Assembly: GCF_032362555.1 (NCBI RefSeq)
Contig: NC_083522.1
Coordinates: 5,434,001 to 5,498,000, forward strand
Source: Amyelois transitella
Lineage: Eukaryota; Arthropoda; Insecta; Lepidoptera; Pyralidae
Length of the DNA stretch: 64,000 nt
Direction: 5' to 3'
A model generated the notes under the pieces. That model had not been told where the DNA came from and made no database searches. It saw only the letters and a list, made by a program, of their open reading frames with translations. This document shows positions 10,481-20,680 of this stretch, piece after piece. Both the position numbers and the translations under genes were made by a program. Within the stretch, counting starts at the first letter, position 1; the number at the start of each line of letters is the position of its first letter.

Positions 10481-12518
10481 TAACGGCGTGTTTGCTAAGG
10501 ATGTCGAATAGTTTGATCACCAATAAAGTACGGGCAAAAATCATGCCTATTTATTCTACATGGTTAGTTGTACATTCAGGGCTAGACGGGTACTGTGTGT
10601 TTGAAGACTTTGGTGAAAAAATCGTTAAGTACTCTATGAACAGGGGAATGCTGCAAGTGATCAATTATAGTTTCAGATAAGTTGCTTAAAATGTTTCCTG
10701 AAAATATAATAACTGATAAATTCACTATTGTGATATTTACATATGTCAATAGTAGATTTAAAATATTAGTTGTAACAATTGCATCAAAATACCGGCATCA
10801 TATTCATTTTAGAAAGTGTGTCAATTTCTTATAAATCTGCTTCTTCTGATATAGATGAGTATAAAAAAATTTGAAATAGCAAGTGATTAATTCCCTAAGA
10901 TTTATTAATGGCCATTTTTTTAAATAAAATGATACATAAGATACATATTTATTTTGCATCTAAGACGTAAACAATCTTAACTAAACATTACTATCAATAA
11001 AAAAATATAATTAAACAATGTAAATTGTAGTAAGTGTAAATGCTATAATAAATATTTCAATATTAACCACGTAAAAAATCGTATGTATTGCATACGATAA
11101 AAAAAAAGTTTTGATGACAATGTAAATAATAGTAAATAATACTTACGATACTTGTTCAATGCAAATGAATAACGTAAACAATCGTGTGTTATATTTACTA
11201 TAGTTTAAGTTTTAACTATTGGCAAAAAATAAGCAAATACTTGAATATTACAAATTTCTTTTCAGTATACACTTACTCAGTACTCATCCAGTTTCTTCTA
11301 CATTATTATTGAGCAACGCCAAATCTTAGGTGATAGAAATTGATTCAGAAACAACAGTGTCATTTCTTGCCGTTGTCGTTTTTAATGCAATATCGCATAA
11401 TTTTCGACCTCTAGCGTGTTGTTTTGAATAATCCATCCTATACTTATTACGCATTCTTCACATACATCAATTTAGTTATTGTATTATGTGTGAAATCTGC
11501 AGACGCGCTGTACGAAAATATCGCGCTTCTTTGCAGCGTACCAAACCGCAAGTAATCGTTACGATTGCCAACTCCGCTCCTGCCTTCCCCGTAGCAGATC
11601 GTATAAGACATTACGACGGTATACTATGCAGGAAACGGCAACATACTATTATATACGTGTGAAAACTTTTTAATTTTAAATGATAGAATTTTTTTTGTTT
11701 GTGAATTAGATAGTTTATAATAAAATATTTCGGAAATACTAATAAAACGAAAATGGCTATTTTGTGGATTACGATAGTATACGTAGGAGCCATCGATATG
11801 TAAGTCATATCACCCCGGCCGGCGGAAAAGCGACGCGTAAGATTCAGAGGTCAACGACACAATTCATTCAGCTGAGCGATCTCGACAACTCTGTACTTTA
11901 CTTGATCTTGATACTAGAAAAATAATTTATTTTTCAGACATTTATTTACATGTTTAGTTTAATTTCTTTTTGTAGTATTGATCTTTAATAAAGCGTGTGA
12001 CGTAGTTTTTGAGGGTTTTTTAAATGTGAAAATGATGACGTTTAATTTAAATAAAAATAGGCTCAAACGGCTCAGAAGCATGGGTTGGGTATAGTCTATG
12101 TTTAAAAGGATGCAGTTGTTTTACATGTCACCCTGTATAAAGTCAAATTTATATAAAGTCTTTAAAACTTATATAAACGATTAAATAAGACTTTTTATGT
12201 TTGACGATGGAAAGAAGCCTTTTCATAATTATCCCTATTATACAAAATTAAAATTTTGACTGTGACGAGGACTTACTTTCTGGCGAAGACATGCAACAAT
12301 CAAACAGACGATGGCTGTATGGGCTGTAAATTCTTTTGCCTATCCACAATGAACATTAACAAAGAAAGTAACTGTCATGATCATGACAGTCATCTGTCAT
12401 CAAAATATCAAATAGGTACCGAATCCGGCTTGAGTTGTTACTGTACAATCTGAAATAATTGCAAAAATATTGTTTTATTTAGAAATAACAGTGCTTATCA
12501 TCAAATTATATATCAACC
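10481..12518. other. Intergenic DNA upstream of the proteasome gene
   Basis: No credible coding sequence. About 11490-11595 and 11800-11895 are less AT-rich than their surroundings and contain CpG pairs, compatible with old promoter or repeat material. A perfect 20-bp palindrome at 12371-12390 is listed separately. The 5' untranslated region of the proteasome gene should lie just before 12519. Confidence 0.5.
12371..12390. promoter_or_regulatory. Perfect 20-bp palindrome upstream of PSMA4
   Basis: ACTGTCATGATCATGACAGT reads the same on both strands and ends 128 bases before the PSMA4 ATG. The position fits a proximal regulatory element bound by a symmetric dimer, but no factor is recognised with confidence. 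A chance or transposon-derived origin is possible. Confidence 0.35.
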
Positions 12519-14184
12519 ATGGTAAGTGTAACAAAAACGTTAGAAGACCCATTTGTTTTATAACCGATTGGAGGTTATATACTTCTTGCTTGGTCATTGA
12601 GACTCATTCACAAATGTATTTCTGTTTTTAGGCTCGGCGTTATGATACCCGTACAACGATATTTTCTCCCGAAGGTATTTGACATTATTTCAATTACACT
12701 TCAACATTATCATATTCGCAACATATTTTTACATTCCTTTTTTCTTTCAGGTCGTTTGTACCAAGTTGAATATGCTATGGAAGCCATCAGTCATGCTGGT
12801 ACGTCCCTTGGCATCCTGGCTACTGACGGCATCCTTCTTGCTGCTGAACGTAGAAACACGAATAAGCTATTAGATGAGGTGTTTTTCTCTGAAAAAATTT
12901 ACAAACTAAATGATGACATGGTCTGTTCTGTTGCTGGAATCACGTCAGATGCTAACGTTCTTACCAATGAGTTGAGGTTGATTGCTCAGAGGTACTTGCT
13001 GCAGTATGGGGAATCAATTCCCTGTGAACAACTTGTCTCATGGCTGTGTGATGTGAAACAAGCTTATACACAGTATGGAGGTTGGTATTGTGTTCAGCTA
13101 CCAATAAGACCCTTATAGTATATGAGAATATCAGTAATTATCTGTCCCTGGTAGCTGTGGAGGACAGTTAATGTATTATTTTTAAAGTATATTAAAAATA
13201 ATACATTTAATGTATTATTTAAAAAGTATAATTTTCTTTGTTATGGCTTCATTTAGCCACATGAAAATGCTTTCTAAATTGCCAGACTTAGAAGCTCATA
13301 TACATCACATTTGTAGATTTATATTGAATTGTAAAAAGATTATGGTGTTGTTTTTTTTTTAAACAATGTGTATTTCATATACCTATTTTGTACATGTTAA
13401 TGAGGACTTTCTTACCACATAAATACTACATTTCAAACCATAATATGTGATTATAGAAATACATACATGATTGGTACTATTCTTTTAGGAAAGCGTCCAT
13501 TTGGTGTATCAATTCTTTACATGGGTTGGGACAAACACTACGGCTACCAATTGTACCAGTCTGACCCCAGCGGTAACTACGGAGGATGGAAGGCAACTTG
13601 CATTGGAAATAACAGCGCTGTAAGTAATTCAAATTGTCCACTCTAATGAATTTCTGAACTACTGAATCTTAGTGCTGTAGTAAAAAACACCTCTATGCAA
13701 AAATGATCTAAAGTCCATATTTTAGTAAGTATTCTTAATATGTAAAAAATTTACAAAAAATTACAGGCTGCTGTATCAAGTCTGAAACAAGAATACAAGG
13801 AGAATGAGACAACACTGGCTGAAGCGCAAGCCTTGGCCATCAAAGTTCTAAGCAAGACTCTTGACATGACTAAACTCACCCCTGAAAAAGGTATTATATT
13901 AACAAGATTCCCCACATCCCATCCCATTTTGTATTGGAAATGCACTTACAGCATTTAATATATATTTTGGTACATAATGTTGGTTCTGTTTACCTATTTA
14001 TTTATTTGGTTAGATGCTCTAATATCAAATCTTTTTCACAGTGGAAATGGCAACACTGACCCGTAAAGACAATAAAACAATAATTCGCGTACTAACAAGC
14101 CCTGAGGTGGAGAAACTCATTGCTGCCTATGAGAAAAGTGAAGCAGAAGCAGAAGCCGCCAAGAAGCAACCACCCAAATCATAA
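12519..14184 (+). CDS. PSMA4: Proteasome subunit alpha type-4
   Basis: Six coding exons join in frame: 12519-12521, 12632-12674, 12751-13080, 13489-13619, 13767-13890 and 14042-14184 (TAA at 14182). They give 257 residues; human PSMA4 has 261. The protein begins [16 protein letters not shown] and carries the alpha-subunit signature [13 protein letters not shown]. It continues through the NTN-hydrolase fold ([22 protein letters not shown]) to a lysine/glutamate-rich tail. Alpha subunits form the outer rings of the 20S core and gate substrate entry; they have no protease activity. Exon 1 supplies only the start codon, and the donor follows it directly. The donor of exon 3 (GTTGGT) is weak. Intron 3 holds a small snap-back repeat. 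USE1 follows in the same orientation 872 bases on. Drosophila calls this gene Prosalpha3. Confidence 0.96.
13170..13220. repeat. AT-rich snap-back plus direct repeat in PSMA4 intron 3
   Basis: Bases 13170-13185 are complementary to 13192-13207 (16 bp, 6-base loop), and the left-arm motif TTAATGTATTATTT recurs at about 13207-13220. It looks like a small local duplication-inversion. No function is suggested. Confidence 0.55.
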
Positions 14185-14227
14185 TTCTTATTTTGTACTA
14201 AATGCATAAGTATTCTTTTATTTGCCC

Positions 14228-14233
14228 ATTAAA
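14228..14233 (+). promoter_or_regulatory. Poly(A) signal of PSMA4
   Basis: ATTAAA lies 44 bases after the TAA and is the only near-canonical signal close by. A GT/T-rich stretch follows from about 14256. Confidence 0.5.
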
Positions 14234-14366
14234 TATTTTAAACTGTCACTTACATTTCGTTGTTTTTATTTCATTCACCTTATTACTAAATGAAATAGAA
14301 ATAGGTATTGAATGTATGGCAACTAAAAACTAATTACAAGAAAAAATATTTTAGTGGAAAGTGGTA

Positions 14367-14428
14367 CAGGTGCATGCACAGATGCGCTTTAAGTTACATA
14401 CTTAATAGTGCATCTGTGCATGCACCTG
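14367..14428. repeat. Perfect 19-bp inverted repeat, 24-base loop
   Basis: CAGGTGCATGCACAGATGC at 14367-14385 is exactly complementary to 14410-14428. The stem is more GC-rich than its surroundings. It lies about 180 bases past the PSMA4 stop and could be a foldback element, a short-hairpin precursor or the core of a small MITE. No longer terminal repeats were seen. Confidence 0.75.
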
Positions 14429-14602
14429 GTTGCAGGGCGAGGAATGCATCAGCCAAGATTCTGTATGGGACAGGACATTTTTCAGATGCTCTCCTTTAAT
14501 CTCAAAACGACATTGTTCGTTGTAAGATTTTACTGTCCACAAAGAAATATAACAAATACATGCTTAATCTCTGCGCCGACCAAGGAAGGAATTTGGAAGC
14601 CG

Positions 14603-14613
14603 GGAATCGAACC
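14603..14613 (-). repeat. Pol III B-box-like site, probable SINE relic
   Basis: The minus strand reads GGTTCGATTCC, a perfect match to the tRNA B-box consensus, within GGGTTCGATTCCC. Around it (roughly 14560-14660) no acceptor or anticodon stem can be built, so a functional tRNA is unlikely. A tRNA-derived SINE head is the better reading. Confidence 0.4.
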
Positions 14614-15056
14614 CAAGCTGGAACTGGAACACGCAAAGATGTGAGAAGAAAATGGTCCAGTGCAACAGTTGCATTCAATCCATTACTAATTTATAAGAAG
14701 TTAGATTTGTACTTAGTTTTGTTTGTAACTTAAAAACTTGGTACGGTATCACTGAAATTCTACCACAGAGATAGAATAGATCTTCAGGTCAGGAGTAACA
14801 TAGGCATCTATTCTTCTGGCAATTACCTGCGCCTTCATATTGAAAAAAAACAACAACAAACCATTGTCATTTTGTCATTCAGGGTTTGACATTGACTTGG
14901 CAGTTTGATACTTTTTCAATGACGTGCGTTTACGGACTTTACGGTGGACTGTTCTTTCTTTTCAATTTTGTGTTGTAAAATAAATAAAGACCTGTTTGTG
15001 GTAAAAACAGGTGATTAAATTGACAAACATTTAAATTGTTAATTAAATTCTACACA

Positions 15057-18000
15057 ATGGCTGTAGAAAAACCAAAAATGCTCAGCACAGCAACTGTCCC
15101 AAAAAGATCGCGCACAGAGATGAATGTTCGCTTGTTGTTAAATAAATGCGAATTGATTGCTAAACAAGAGCCTGTCGAGGGAAATTGGAGACTGAAAAAG
15201 TATGTGGAGTCCTTGATGGAAATGATAACTGAGTTGAAAACTGGTCCTGAGTAAGTATTTTATAAGAATGAATACTTCAAACTTTATTAAGTAGGTTCCT
15301 AAGTTATTTAATACTATAGGTAATTCTAGTTATTTAAAACTATATTTATTTACCCAAAATTAGTTTTGTTTTTCAAAAGTCTATTTAATGTCAATATTAC
15401 TCCCTGATGTCCGGAGAGAAACCATGTTCAGTAGTTCAAACAAAAAAAAACCAAAGGGGGGTAAAGTTGCTCTAGCAGCATCAACTTTTATTAGTATTTC
15501 TATTAAAAACTATTGTTGTAAAGCTTACAATGCTAGACTTACTAAACATTGTAAGAATTTGTTTTCAGCAAGCCAGCCAAAGATGTTCTGGCTGCCTATA
15601 CAAAAAGGGCTACTTTCTTAAATGGTTTGGTACAAACTGCATCACTGGAGAGTCCAATTGAAAAGGTAGGTACATCTCATTTTTAATATTAATCATGTAG
15701 ATACTACAATATGATACATAGATTTACCACACAGAAATTAAACATTTTATCACAATCTTATATCTTCTAATTGCCTGACTGAGCTCGATGCCATGGAAAT
15801 TTCAACTAAATTATTTTTATTCCATGTCTATTTTCTTTTTAAATATCTTTGTATTCATTTTGTATTAAAATTCAAGCCTTTTTGTCCCACTCCACACTTA
15901 ATGTTTACAAAATAAAATCTTGTGATAGGCAGACCTAGGGAAGACATTTGTATATGTATTGTATCTCCAGGAAAAATATTACTATGGTAATCTGTTTTAT
16001 AAAAATTTTATATTATATCTAAATACAAAAGGATAATAATGTTTTTTTCTCTATTTGTAGCTAGAAGCAGTGCAGCAGTTGTCACATGGTGCTGCCACCA
16101 CATGTACAGATTCAGCAGCTCAAGAGATACATCAGAAGACCGTGGTCAAGTATGGTGTGGAACTGCGCACGGAATTATTTGGACTTGGTGAGAATCAGAA
16201 CTAACTTAAACTATACTAAATACAATGATTTATCTTGTCTTTTCATAAAGATAAAAAAAATGTAAATAAACTTTTAAAATAAATTCCTTTTCTAAATTCT
16301 AAAGTGCCATGTGGTTCCTGGCGCTTTAAAATAGGATACTCCAGCTCTTTCCCATGGATTTTGTAATGTGTTTGTGGTGTGTTGAGGTAAAGACTGATAA
16401 ACTTGTGATTACTCTTTTATGCGATGGGCATACGACCTGTTAATATTTGAATTTTGATTCCATCTTTAAGCTGACTGGTGATTGTTGCCTTTCTGTCTTT
16501 GTGAGACTGTTGGCTCTATCTACCCCTGCAAGGGATAAAGACGTGATTATATGGATGTATGTTTCAATTATTTTAAATGTGGTAAACATATTATAAGCTG
16601 AATCAAATATTTTTCAGATGACACAGATGAGGCTCTCCGCAAACGTAACATAATAAAAGCCCCTAATTTCACTAGCAGTGGTGGTGGCCAAGAGGAAATT
16701 GACTCCTTGCTCAAATACCACCAGAATATGCAGGAGAAAGTAGCTGAGAACATGGTCATGCTAACAAAGAGTTTGAAGGAACAGTCGCAAATTGCCAGCA
16801 CTATTATAAAGGCAGATACTGAGGTGCGTGTGATTTAAAAAATGTAGAGTAGACTAGGTAGAGATTGCATCTTTCTTTTTCTTCTTTCATAAATATTTTT
16901 AAAAGTAAAAACTAGTTAATATTAATAATTAGAAGTTAATTTATTAAAAACTTGCTATTGCCTGCGACTTTTTTTGCCTTAAAAGTTTACTGAAAAAGCT
17001 GGATTGTCCCTTAGAGGGATGATGGGATAATTATATGTGTATCAGTCTCTAAGTTGAACCTTAGTTGGACAGAGTCTAAGTAAATATTCAATAAATTAGT
17101 AAAGTAAATATACAGTTACAAAAGAAGCTATAAGTTGTGCTAGATGAGTTTATTAACATTATAGAATACTCAGGAAGTCTTACTGTTTATATTTCATTAG
17201 CTGCCACGGAAATTTCATTATAAAAAGTACCCTATTTCTTATTACATATTCTATTCCTGTACCAAATTTCATCACAATCTGATTTTATGTAAAAGAGCAA
17301 CAAACTAACTCAAACTTTAGGATTTATAGTTTTAGTAGGATAGGATAATAATATTAGTAGAAAGTAGAATTTCAATTAATCCAAATTATTCACAGGCATT
17401 GAAGAAATCATCAGACCTAACTGAACGGAATCTGACATCATTGACCAAAGAGTCTACCCGGCTTCAGGAGCACAGCAGGAGCGCATGGAAGTGCTGGCTG
17501 TGGCTCATGCTTGCTGTCGTTATGGCTATATTTATAAGTGAGTTCTCATGATTTTATTAAAATAGATTTATAACTCTAGCACTAAAATTAAACACAGGCA
17601 ATGAGGAACAAAGGCAGACTTATCGCTAAAGCAATTGCTTCCAGTCAACCTTAGGAACAGTAAAGAATAGAAAGGCGATATTTAGGGTATATATAAGGCT
17701 ATATTTAAATCTACCGTGTATTTTATTCTGTTACATATAGTAACGTCTATATCCTTGTCCGTCCCTTGCGGGGTAGACAGAGCCAACAGTCTCGAAAGGA
17801 TGGAAGGGCCACGTTCAGCTGTATGGCTGCTAACCCATCACCTTTAAGAACCCCAAGTTCATTATCCCTTAGTCTGCTTAAGTACATATATATGTATACT
17901 TTAATCAGGTTTCTGTAAGATATTTAATGTGTAATGGCCATTTAAGCGACAAGGCAGCTTTTTAATTATATAAAATTATTTAGTGCAGTAGGCTGCCTTT

Positions 18001-18102
18001 TGGGTATGAGAGAGGTTGCATATATATTTTATCCTTATATATTTTCTTTCAGATATGGTCCTGTTTATGAAAGTAATGAAAAAGAGAAAATATGAAGAAT
18101 AA
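15057..18102 (+). CDS. USE1: Vesicle transport protein USE1 (Qc-SNARE)
   Basis: Six exons join in frame: 15057-15250, 15569-15665, 16061-16187, 16618-16823, 17396-17537 and 18053-18102, giving 271 residues (human USE1 has 259). The N-terminal region (MNVRLLLNKCELIA, WRLKKYVESL) is helical. A glycine/serine linker leads to the SNARE motif from about IDSLLKYHQNMQEK to LTKESTRLQEHS, with aspartate in IKADTEAL at the likely zero layer, as in other USE1 proteins. A single C-terminal membrane anchor (CWLWLMLAVVMAIFI) and a basic tail finish the protein. USE1 acts in Golgi-to-ER retrograde fusion with syntaxin-18, SEC20 and SEC22. The ATG at 15057 is the one that gives a family-like start. Introns 3 and 5 contain SINE copies, and introns 4 and 5 other retroposon remnants. 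Confidence 0.92.
16304..16564 (+). repeat. SINE copy in USE1 intron 3
   Basis: It starts GTGCCATGTGGTTCC and ends with CTACCCCTGCAAGGGATAAA, then an ATTATATGGATGTATG tail. It is full length but diverged and is inserted in sense orientation 53 bases before exon 4. Confidence 0.75.
17240..17372 (+). repeat. Helitron-like repeat remnant in USE1 intron 4
   Basis: The phrases ACCAAATTTCATCACAATCT and TTTATAGTTTTAGTAGGATA recall the 3' parts of abundant lepidopteran non-autonomous elements. It is diverged and without a clear end, so the family call is weak. Confidence 0.3.
17609..17658 (-). repeat. LINE-tail fragment, same family as 41154-41290
   Basis: AAAGGCAGACTTATCGCTAA and TTCCAGTCAACCTT match the copy near 41235-41278 almost base for base. 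Orientation is assigned from that copy, whose simple-repeat tail lies on its left. It sits in USE1 intron 5. Confidence 0.55.
17731..17878 (-). repeat. SINE fragment in USE1 intron 5
   Basis: ACGTCTATATCC, GGGGTAGACAGAGCCAACAG and GGCCACGTTCAGCTGTATGG mark the 3' half of the common SINE in minus orientation, about 150 bases long with internal deletions. Confidence 0.75.
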
Positions 18103-18184
18103 GTAAGTATTCCAAATAGTTTTACGGATATTGAGATGAATTTAATATTTATAATGTATTTAGATGTAAGATGCTTAACTGTGC

Positions 18185-18190
18185 AATAAA
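18185..18190 (+). promoter_or_regulatory. Poly(A) signal of USE1
   Basis: AATAAA lies 82 bases after the TAA at 18100-18102, followed by a TG/T-rich stretch. Confidence 0.5.
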
Positions 18191-18297
18191 TGTTAAAAAT
18201 CTATAATGATTTGTTTTTAAATTAATTCAAAATTTATCCGTTATAACTATATACTTATGCAGAAAGCCACATTTGAAACGAAATGAATATTTCATAA

Positions 18298-19108
18298 CCC
18301 TTTACAGGACAGAATACTGAACTCAAATTACACAGGGTGACACTCCGGTTTTTCATACAAAAAATCACCACGTCTATAGCAGTACTTATTAAAATGACTA
18401 CTAAAATATCAATATACGTCTGTAGCTACGGGCATACCCGCTGTACGGATACAAGCGGACTGTTATTATAAATAGAAACTTAAGCCAACAAGACGGTTAG
18501 TTAGCCTCAAAAGGGTCTGTTTCAGTATTTTCTGATGTATCAAATAAACTATCATCGTCGGTATCTTCAGGGGTCGACACATCCTCCAACAGTTTTTTGA
18601 TTATTCTCTTCGTCTTTATTCATCTATGACAAAAAGTGAACTTGAGCAAATCACACAAATTGAGCTAGCCCCAAAGTAAGTTCGAGATTTGTGTAATGGC
18701 ATTAGTATCGATACTATATTTTATAACAACATATGTACATATGAATCTTATAAGAATGAGTAAAATACTTACGTTTTCTGTCACAAATTTTTGCGACACT
18801 GACTTGATGTTTCAAAGAATGTTCTAGGCGAACTAAACGGCTATTGCCGTGGTGTCACTATATCAACTACTTTTTTGTGGTTCTACACGATGTAAATATG
18901 TATGTATTTTAGTTCTTAGATTTGACAGTAACAATGTTTGAATAACTTGTAGATAGACAGTAAATCTTGTTCTTTACAGTGATAGTATGAACGTAGCACG
19001 GTGCCCACCGTAGCGCTCTTTACGCTATCTTTTAAAACGACTGCGGTGCCCGGGCTGTCAACCTTCTAAGTTTTTAGCACACTGCTATAACCGTACTGTC
19101 CTGTAAAG
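18298..19108 (-). mobile_element. Decayed piggyBac-like DNA transposon remnant
   Basis: CCCTTTACAGGACAG at 18298-18312 faces its complement CTGTCCTGTAAAG at 19096-19108, a 13-bp inverted repeat. The bases outside (ATAA left, GATAA right) could be decayed TTAA targets, and CCCTTTA-type ends are known from piggyBac-like elements. Between them the minus strand at about 18505-18618 reads an acidic stretch (TPEDTDDDSLFDTSENTETD) like the N termini of such transposases, with stops nearby and no catalytic region. The element is internally deleted and inactive. Without a search, the superfamily call is tentative. Confidence 0.4.
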
Positions 19109-20680
19109 TGATAAAGATATTGGTAAAAATTCGATATGGGAGATCTGTATAAGATCAACAGTAGCCACACATGTGAATTTTAACATTTCTGTCTGTCTGT
19201 ATGTTTGTAGTCACATCACGCGAAAACTATTGCTCCCATTTGAATACGGTTTTCTCATATGTTACGATTGGTAAAATTTGAAAAGTGCTATACTAAAATT
19301 ACTTCCTCTCCCCCTCATATTTCTTATGTTCGAATACAGAACAAAGAAAAATTAACTCCGTGGAGTCGAAATACTTAGTTGTTTGTGCGTGCTTTCAGCC
19401 CTTTCGAAATTGACCTCAAAATTACGTTAATTTAATTTAGTTAAATCAAACAACATTTTATATAATTGTTTTTATTTCTACCAAGTTAACTTTACTTCCT
19501 AATTGGAACTTATCTCTGTCTTTTTAATGTCCCAAATCCAATTTGGTCCATATAGGTACATAGCATAGTAGGTAGGTAACTAAGGCGTAAGGATATATCT
19601 AAAAGTAGGAATATGAAAATAGTTAATATCTATACCTACATAAAATATTTAATTAAAGAAAAAACCTACATACGTGATAATTATATTCACCTTCAGTTAG
19701 TTTTTCAATTAAATACTACTCTTGGAAAACGAAAGTTCATTGTAAACATATTGACCTGACAATTTTACAAAAAATAAATAAGTACTTTTATCTCCAAATT
19801 GAAAGAACGAAATCAGAAAAAAGTAAATCCTATGTTTCGCATTTTAACTTCTTGCCATTGACTTAAATTGTGTGCGTGATTTTATTGGACCTTATTTGCC
19901 AATATCCAAAACCCCATGGATTGTATTAGTATAATTATTATATAATACAACTGATTATTGTATAACTCTTATAATTATATGAGAAGCGAATTATTTAAAT
20001 ATTTTAATAGATGTGGGTAGGTTATCCATCTTCCACATATGTATATATTTTTTTAATTTGTTTATAGTAACAGTAGTAGTAGGTACATCTTATTCTATGT
20101 GATATTATAATATATAATCAATACTACAGATTTATTAATTTAGAGTATTTCGAAGAGAGAAGTTTTGAAAATATAATTAGATAAATCCTAACCATTTATT
20201 TTGAAATCAGATCTGAAAAAATAAGCCATATACATTTACTATTCTTATAGCTGTTTGTATATTTTTATACCGCATATAAATATATAAGAATAAATATTTC
20301 TTTGGTTAAGTTTTTTAATTATTATAATGGAAATTCTGAAGACAAATTGTATGCTTTAGCAATCGGCAAACCACAGATGGATGCATTTTGCCTATTATCT
20401 CATTAATCTTTGTCCTCAGATTCTCATTTTTATAAACTTTCTTGGTTTTTAAGTGTTAATGCACCAGTGAGACCAATGTTTCATAAAAAAAAAATATAGT
20501 CATGTAATTACAAATATGGATTGACTAAGATTCAGCCTTGCCTGGAATACCCACAGCAATTAAAATTCAATGTATCACATCTAACACCCATGAACATCCC
20601 TGCGAATCTTATCCGCATCTGTATTTGAGGCTTTTTCTAATGTTTAACAAATATATAAAGCTCTAATTTTCCTAACAATT
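19109..20680. other. Intergenic between USE1 and PAL
   Basis: AT-rich and without a gene. About 19185-19320 (TCTGTCTGTCTGTATG, ATCACGCGAAAACTATTGC) looks like part of another lepidopteran repeat. The right end must hold the 3' untranslated region of PAL, which is on the minus strand. Confidence 0.5.

Noticed and set aside
12256-12453. 65-codon plus-strand frame with several cysteines upstream of PSMA4
   Set aside because: The cysteines are irregular, there is no signal peptide, and the frame runs through the palindrome at 12371. It is better seen as promoter-side non-coding DNA.
14560-14660. Possible tRNA gene on the minus strand around a perfect B box
   Set aside because: No cloverleaf forms around the B box, so a SINE relic is the simpler reading.
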